A program made the position numbers and the translations under genes. Positions 5,007-7,338 of a stretch of DNA of 7,338 nt are shown piece after piece (positions within the stretch are counted from its first letter, which is position 1; each line of letters begins with the position of its first letter). Source of the stretch: Bacillota bacterium (lineage in GTDB: Bacteria > Bacillota > Clostridia > Saccharofermentanales > UBA5734); the NCBI GenBank assembly GCA_023438965.1, contig JAEXPB010000352.1:1-7338 (forward strand). Direction: 5' to 3'. The notes under the pieces are model-generated. The model saw nothing but the letters and a program-made list of their open reading frames with translations, did not search any database and had not been told where the DNA came from.

Positions 5007-6905
5007 ATGTATGAATTAAAAAATGGCATTTTGCATCAAGATGGCCAGCCCAAACTTGGTCTGGGCGTTTCTTACTTCGCATCATATCATCCGGAGAAAT
5101 GGCCGGTCGCACCGGACGATGACCGAATGGGGCAGATGACGCTGGATATTCGGGAGATCGCGGCATTCGGCTTCAACCATGTCCGCAACGCCGCTTTTGA
5201 AAAGCTGTGTTGGGAAGGGGAGACGGTCCGTTTCGACTATCCCTTCATCGATGCCATGGTGCGCGCGATTTCGGAAAACGGCATGGCTGCGGTCGTCCGT
5301 TTGCAGGGTTACTCGATGAACCACCGCGGCCACGCTGACAATACGCCGATGAATGAGCAGGGCGAGCCCTGCACCAGCCATACTTTCATCTTGGATTGCC
5401 TGAGCAACCGGGAAGTGATGGCCGACGCCCGGCAAGCCACTCAGGTGCTGGCCCGTCACTTCGCCCAATTCCCCGACCTGGTCGGATTCCAGATCTACAA
5501 TGAACCGGCCTATGCCTGGGGCGGCGGCTATTATGACTACGGTCCGCGCTCGATTGCCGAGTACCGGGTCTGGCTGGTCCGGCACGGTTATATGAGCGAA
5601 GACGAAGCCCGCGACTATGACCCGCCGCGTCAGGTGCCCGGCCGCGGGGAGGACCTGACTGACTGGATCCGCTTCCGCCTGTTCAATACGGAAAAAATGA
5701 CCGAAATGCTGGTGAACCTGAATGAAACAACTCGTCAGGCGGCGCCGGGCAAGGAAGCGATGAGCAACCTGATGAGCTGCCCGTTCGCTCCCCGGCAGTC
5801 CCGCATGGGCGAGGACTTTTTCCCGGTCGCCCGGGGCATGGACTATCTGGGCTATGATGCCTATCACCCGTTCCGCGGTGAACGGTATTTCTATGCCGAT
5901 TCGGTGCTCAGCGGCGTGGAGAGCGCGGCGGCGGTCTGCGGCAAACACGCCTGGATCGTCGAATACTGCTGCCGCACGCACATGACGATCGAGGACCTGG
6001 AGCTGCAAACAGTGAGCGCCCTGGGCATGGGCTTCAAGGGGATCAATTACTACGCCTGGCGGTCGGATGTCATCGGCCCTGAAGGCGGTCTGGGCGGCAT
6101 CATCCGCGCCGACCGCAGCCCGACGCCCAAATTCGCCGAGATGAAGAAGCTGATCCAGGTGCTCAACAACCTGTCCGGCAAATTTGCCGCCGCCGAAAAG
6201 CGCCGCGACGGCGTGGCGATCCTCTATTCGAACCAGGCCACGATCATTTCTGACGCCTGGGATGAAATCCCGCAAACCCAAACGGCCATGACCCGGATCT
6301 ATACCGACCTGAAACGGTCAGGCATCTCGGCCGACTATGTTACCGCTGCCGACCTGGCCGCCAATATCCTGGGTTCGCGTTTGCTGATCGTGCCGCAGCT
6401 CAACCGGCTGAGTGCGGCGGAGGCTGAACTGGTCGGTGCCTTTGCCCGGCGTCAACCCGTTTTCCATTACGAATCGTCCGGCTACCGGATCCATCCGGAT
6501 TATCCATCCGACAGCTTGAACGGGCAGCCTTTGATGCCCGACTGGTGCTTCCGCCCGCACGACACGAAAGTATGGCATTACCGGATGGGCGAAGTCCTGG
6601 AGCTTTGCGGCATCGAACCGGCGCTGCGGGTGACGGCGCGGCTGGACTCCCTGGGCTTTGGCTATCTGCAGGGTAATGACGGCAGCTACATCCTGGCCTG
6701 CCTGAGCAATATCCACAGTTCCTTAATACCGGTCGCCGATGGCCGGCTGATCGTTGACGAAACGCGTCTGGGCGTTTTCCGCACCGCGACCGCGTACGGG
6801 CGGGACCGGCAGCAGGCGCTGCCAGTCCGGCGTACGGTCGGGCAGACCTGGGTGGAACTGCCGGAGATCAAGGCCGGGCTCTTTGTCCTGCTGGAAAGGG
6901 GTTAA
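5007..6905 (+). CDS. GH42-like glycoside hydrolase (beta-galactosidase-type), C-terminus altered by an insertion
   Basis: The 632-residue product has no signal peptide, so it should act in the cytoplasm on small imported oligosaccharides. The start GVSYFASYHPEKWP (residues 20-33) followed by DIREIAAFGFNHVRNAAF (47-64) resembles the opening of GH42 beta-galactosidases. The clan-A TIM barrel follows, with probable acid/base Glu166 in IYNEPA and probable nucleophile Glu319 in WIVEYC. A segment resembling the GH42 trimerisation domain starts near residue 400 (GVAILYSN), and a small beta-rich tail ends the protein. GH42 enzymes usually have NEY where this has NEP, so the exact substrate is open. 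AGGAG (4992-4996) favours ATG 5007 (10-base spacing) over ATG 5001 (4 bases); a GTG at 4998 is unlikely. The last sense codon (Gly) and the TAA stop are inferred to come from an inserted element; the original end was probably LLER-TGA. The divergent AraC gene probably controls it. Confidence 0.82.
   Translation: MYELKNGILHQDGQPKLGLGVSYFASYHPEKWPVAPDDDRMGQMTLDIREIAAFGFNHVRNAAFEKLCWEGETVRFDYPFIDAMVRAISENGMAAVVRLQGYSMNHRGHADNTPMNEQGEPCTSHTFILDCLSNREVMADARQATQVLARHFAQFPDLVGFQIYNEPAYAWGGGYYDYGPRSIAEYRVWLVRHGYMSEDEARDYDPPRQVPGRGEDLTDWIRFRLFNTEKMTEMLVNLNETTRQAAPGKEAMSNLMSCPFAPRQSRMGEDFFPVARGMDYLGYDAYHPFRGERYFYADSVLSGVESAAAVCGKHAWIVEYCCRTHMTIEDLELQTVSALGMGFKGINYYAWRSDVIGPEGGLGGIIRADRSPTPKFAEMKKLIQVLNNLSGKFAAAEKRRDGVAILYSNQATIISDAWDEIPQTQTAMTRIYTDLKRSGISADYVTAADLAANILGSRLLIVPQLNRLSAAEAELVGAFARRQPVFHYESSGYRIHPDYPSDSLNGQPLMPDWCFRPHDTKVWHYRMGEVLELCGIEPALRVTARLDSLGFGYLQGNDGSYILACLSNIHSSLIPVADGRLIVDETRLGVFRTATAYGRDRQQALPVRRTVGQTWVELPEIKAGLFVLLERG
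6887..6899. repeat. Target-site duplication, left copy
   Basis: CCTGCTGGAAAGG encodes the end of the glycosidase (in frame as Leu-Leu-Glu-Arg). It is repeated exactly at 7282-7294, on the other side of the AT-richer segment. Thirteen identical bases bounding an inverted-repeat element are best explained as a duplication made on insertion. Confidence 0.72.
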
Positions 6906-6921
6906 GTGACAAAGCAAACGC
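6902..6921 (+). repeat. Left terminal inverted repeat
   Basis: TTAAGTGACAAAGCAAACGC matches the reverse complement of 7260-7279 at 17 of 20 positions. Its bases TAA at 6903-6905 form the present stop codon of the glycosidase gene. The inner 15 bases also match the internal repeat family. Confidence 0.7.
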
Positions 6922-7096
6922 ATCATTGTCAAAGTAAAAGCAATTGCCAGAGAAAACGTATACATGGAAGGTATTTGTCAGACTAAACGCAAGTGGAAAC
7001 GCCGATAGAGATTTTCTTGATAGCCGAAAAAGCACCCAAAAAGACCGAAAGGGTAAACTAAACAAGGCGACGAAAAGGCTGTGTCAGAGTAATCGC
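6907..7096 (+). repeat. Cluster of 15-base subterminal repeats
   Basis: Copies in the same direction lie at 6907-6921 (TGACAAAGCAAACGC), 6927-6941 (TGTCAAAGTAAAAGC), 6945-6959 (TGCCAGAGAAAACGT), 6976-6990 (TGTCAGACTAAACGC) and 7082-7096 (TGTCAGAGTAATCGC). A further copy is at 7224-7238 (TGTCAGACTTATCGT) and an inverted one at 7260-7274. The first four are 18-31 bases apart. The consensus is about TGTCAGAGTAAACGC. Repeats of this kind near element ends are typical transposase-binding sites; that function is inferred here. Confidence 0.68.
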
Positions 7097-7223
7097 CACA
7101 CGAATAGGCCTCAAGATGAGAGCGGCATGACCAAAACAAAGAATGTGTTAGCGCATGTGGAACCTATTGTTTCCGTCATTCCTGACCCCATTATACTCCC
7201 ATTCAACACACCTCCAAATTCCG

Positions 7224-7238
7224 TGTCAGACTTATCGT
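7224..7238 (+). repeat. Isolated direct copy of the 15-base repeat near the right end
   Basis: TGTCAGACTTATCGT shares the first nine bases (TGTCAGACT) with the copy at 6976-6990. It has the same direction as the left cluster, although it lies close to the right end. That is unexpected for a simple mirror-image arrangement. Confidence 0.5.
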
Positions 7239-7259
7239 TTCATCCTGTCTTTCCTAGTT

Positions 7260-7279
7260 GGGTTTGATTTGTCATTTAA
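7260..7279 (-). repeat. Right terminal inverted repeat
   Basis: Read on the minus strand this is TTAAATGACAAATCAAACCC, matching the left end at 17 of 20 positions. It is followed by two G bases and then by the right copy of the 13-base duplication. Confidence 0.7.
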
Positions 7280-7281
7280 GG

Positions 7282-7294
7282 CCTGCTGGAAAGG
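7282..7294. repeat. Target-site duplication, right copy
   Basis: This is an exact second copy of CCTGCTGGAAAGG. It is followed immediately by TGA (7295-7297), which is in frame with the Leu-Leu-Glu-Arg codons and is probably the glycosidase gene's original stop codon. Confidence 0.72.
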
Positions 7295-7338
7295 TGAGGG
7301 GGAGTCGGCGCCGATTGGCCAAATGATGTGAACTGTGT
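7295..7338. other. Former 3' flank of the glycosidase gene
   Basis: After the presumed original TGA, the composition returns towards that of the host. A perfect 10-base palindrome TCGGCGCCGA (7305-7314) is present but is too short, and lacks a T-run, to call a terminator. No gene start is recognisable before the window ends. Confidence 0.4.

Larger units (their letters stand above)
6900..7281. mobile_element. Small non-autonomous (MITE-like) transposable element
   Basis: This segment of about 382 bases is visibly different from its surroundings: 155 of 360 bases are G or C over 6901-7260, against 60% or more in the genes. Its ends are inverted repeats (6902-6921 and 7260-7279, 17 of 20 matching), and it is flanked by an exact 13-base direct repeat. 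Joining the flanks across one copy of that repeat puts the glycosidase in frame with a TGA stop, which independently supports a precise insertion. It carries at least six copies of a 15-base motif but no credible transposase, so it must be moved in trans or be an internal deletion derivative. The family is uncertain. Arrays of TGTCA-type end repeats recall IS21-family ends, whereas a 13-base duplication recalls the IS4 superfamily. The outermost two bases (GG at each end of the top strand) do not pair, so the exact boundary may differ by a few bases. Confidence 0.7.

Noticed and set aside
7167..7197. Possible rightward promoter in the element (TTGTTT, 19 bases, TATACT)
   Set aside because: The -10 is good (5/6), but the -35 is poor, the spacer is long and no gene follows within the window.
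6944..7267. Open frame of 107 codons inside the AT-richer segment, starting with TTG
   Set aside because: It has no ribosome binding site at the start and runs through several of the 15-base repeats and into the right terminal repeat. Its translation is low-complexity and matches no family I recognise. Best seen as a chance open frame.
6902..7279. TTAA at both ends as a piggyBac-like TTAA target duplication
   Set aside because: TTAA is palindromic and falls within the matching inverted repeats. The exact 13-base direct repeat just outside, with the restored stop codon, explains the insertion better. It remains a weaker alternative.
1..7338. CRISPR array, tRNA or rRNA genes, phage genes
   Set aside because: There are no regularly spaced identical repeats with unique spacers, no cloverleaf-like sequence and no phage motifs. 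The 15-base repeats are imperfect and irregularly spaced, so they are not a CRISPR.

Overview
The window comes from a bacterial chromosome. The genes are GC-rich: two 60-base lines counted by hand gave about 60% and 72% GC. They are tightly packed and carry clear AGGAGG-type ribosome binding sites and sigma-A-like promoters. The phylum cannot be fixed from sequence alone. Cytoplasmic sugar metabolism, a cofactor-independent phosphoglycerate mutase and a GH42-type glycosidase would suit an anaerobic, carbohydrate-using organism such as a GC-rich clostridial, spirochaete or lentisphaere relative. That is inference.

Layout: (1) At 1-88, on the minus strand, lies the N-terminus of pyruvate kinase, cut by the window edge. 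It has a strong promoter and a structured leader. (2) A divergent 255-base intergenic region follows. (3) A plus-strand cluster covers 344-4021: a cysteine synthase-family PLP enzyme, a GNAT acetyltransferase 16 bases downstream, a 79-base gap with a good promoter candidate, a small DUF2628-like membrane protein, and gpmI, whose start lies 1 base after the preceding stop. (4) At 4033-4851, convergent with gpmI, is an AraC-family regulator. (5) A 149-base divergent control region contains an inverted repeat. (6) At 5007-6905 is a cytoplasmic GH42-like glycoside hydrolase, very probably the regulator's target.

The two glycolytic genes at the left (gpmI and pyk) act close together in lower glycolysis, with enolase between them. 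The cysteine synthase uses O-acetylserine, which derives from 3-phosphoglycerate, so this side of the window is consistent with central carbon and amino-acid metabolism. The right side is a self-contained sugar-utilisation pair (sensor/regulator plus glycosidase).

The most interesting region is 6900-7281. It is an AT-richer (about 43% GC) segment of about 380 bases without a convincing gene. It is bounded by imperfect 20-base terminal inverted repeats (17/20) and flanked by an exact 13-base direct repeat, and it holds a family of 15-base repeats (roughly TGTCAGAGTAAACGC). Removing the segment and one copy of the 13-base repeat rejoins the glycosidase reading frame directly to a TGA stop. The segment therefore looks like a small non-autonomous transposable element that landed in the last codons of the glycosidase gene and now supplies its stop codon.
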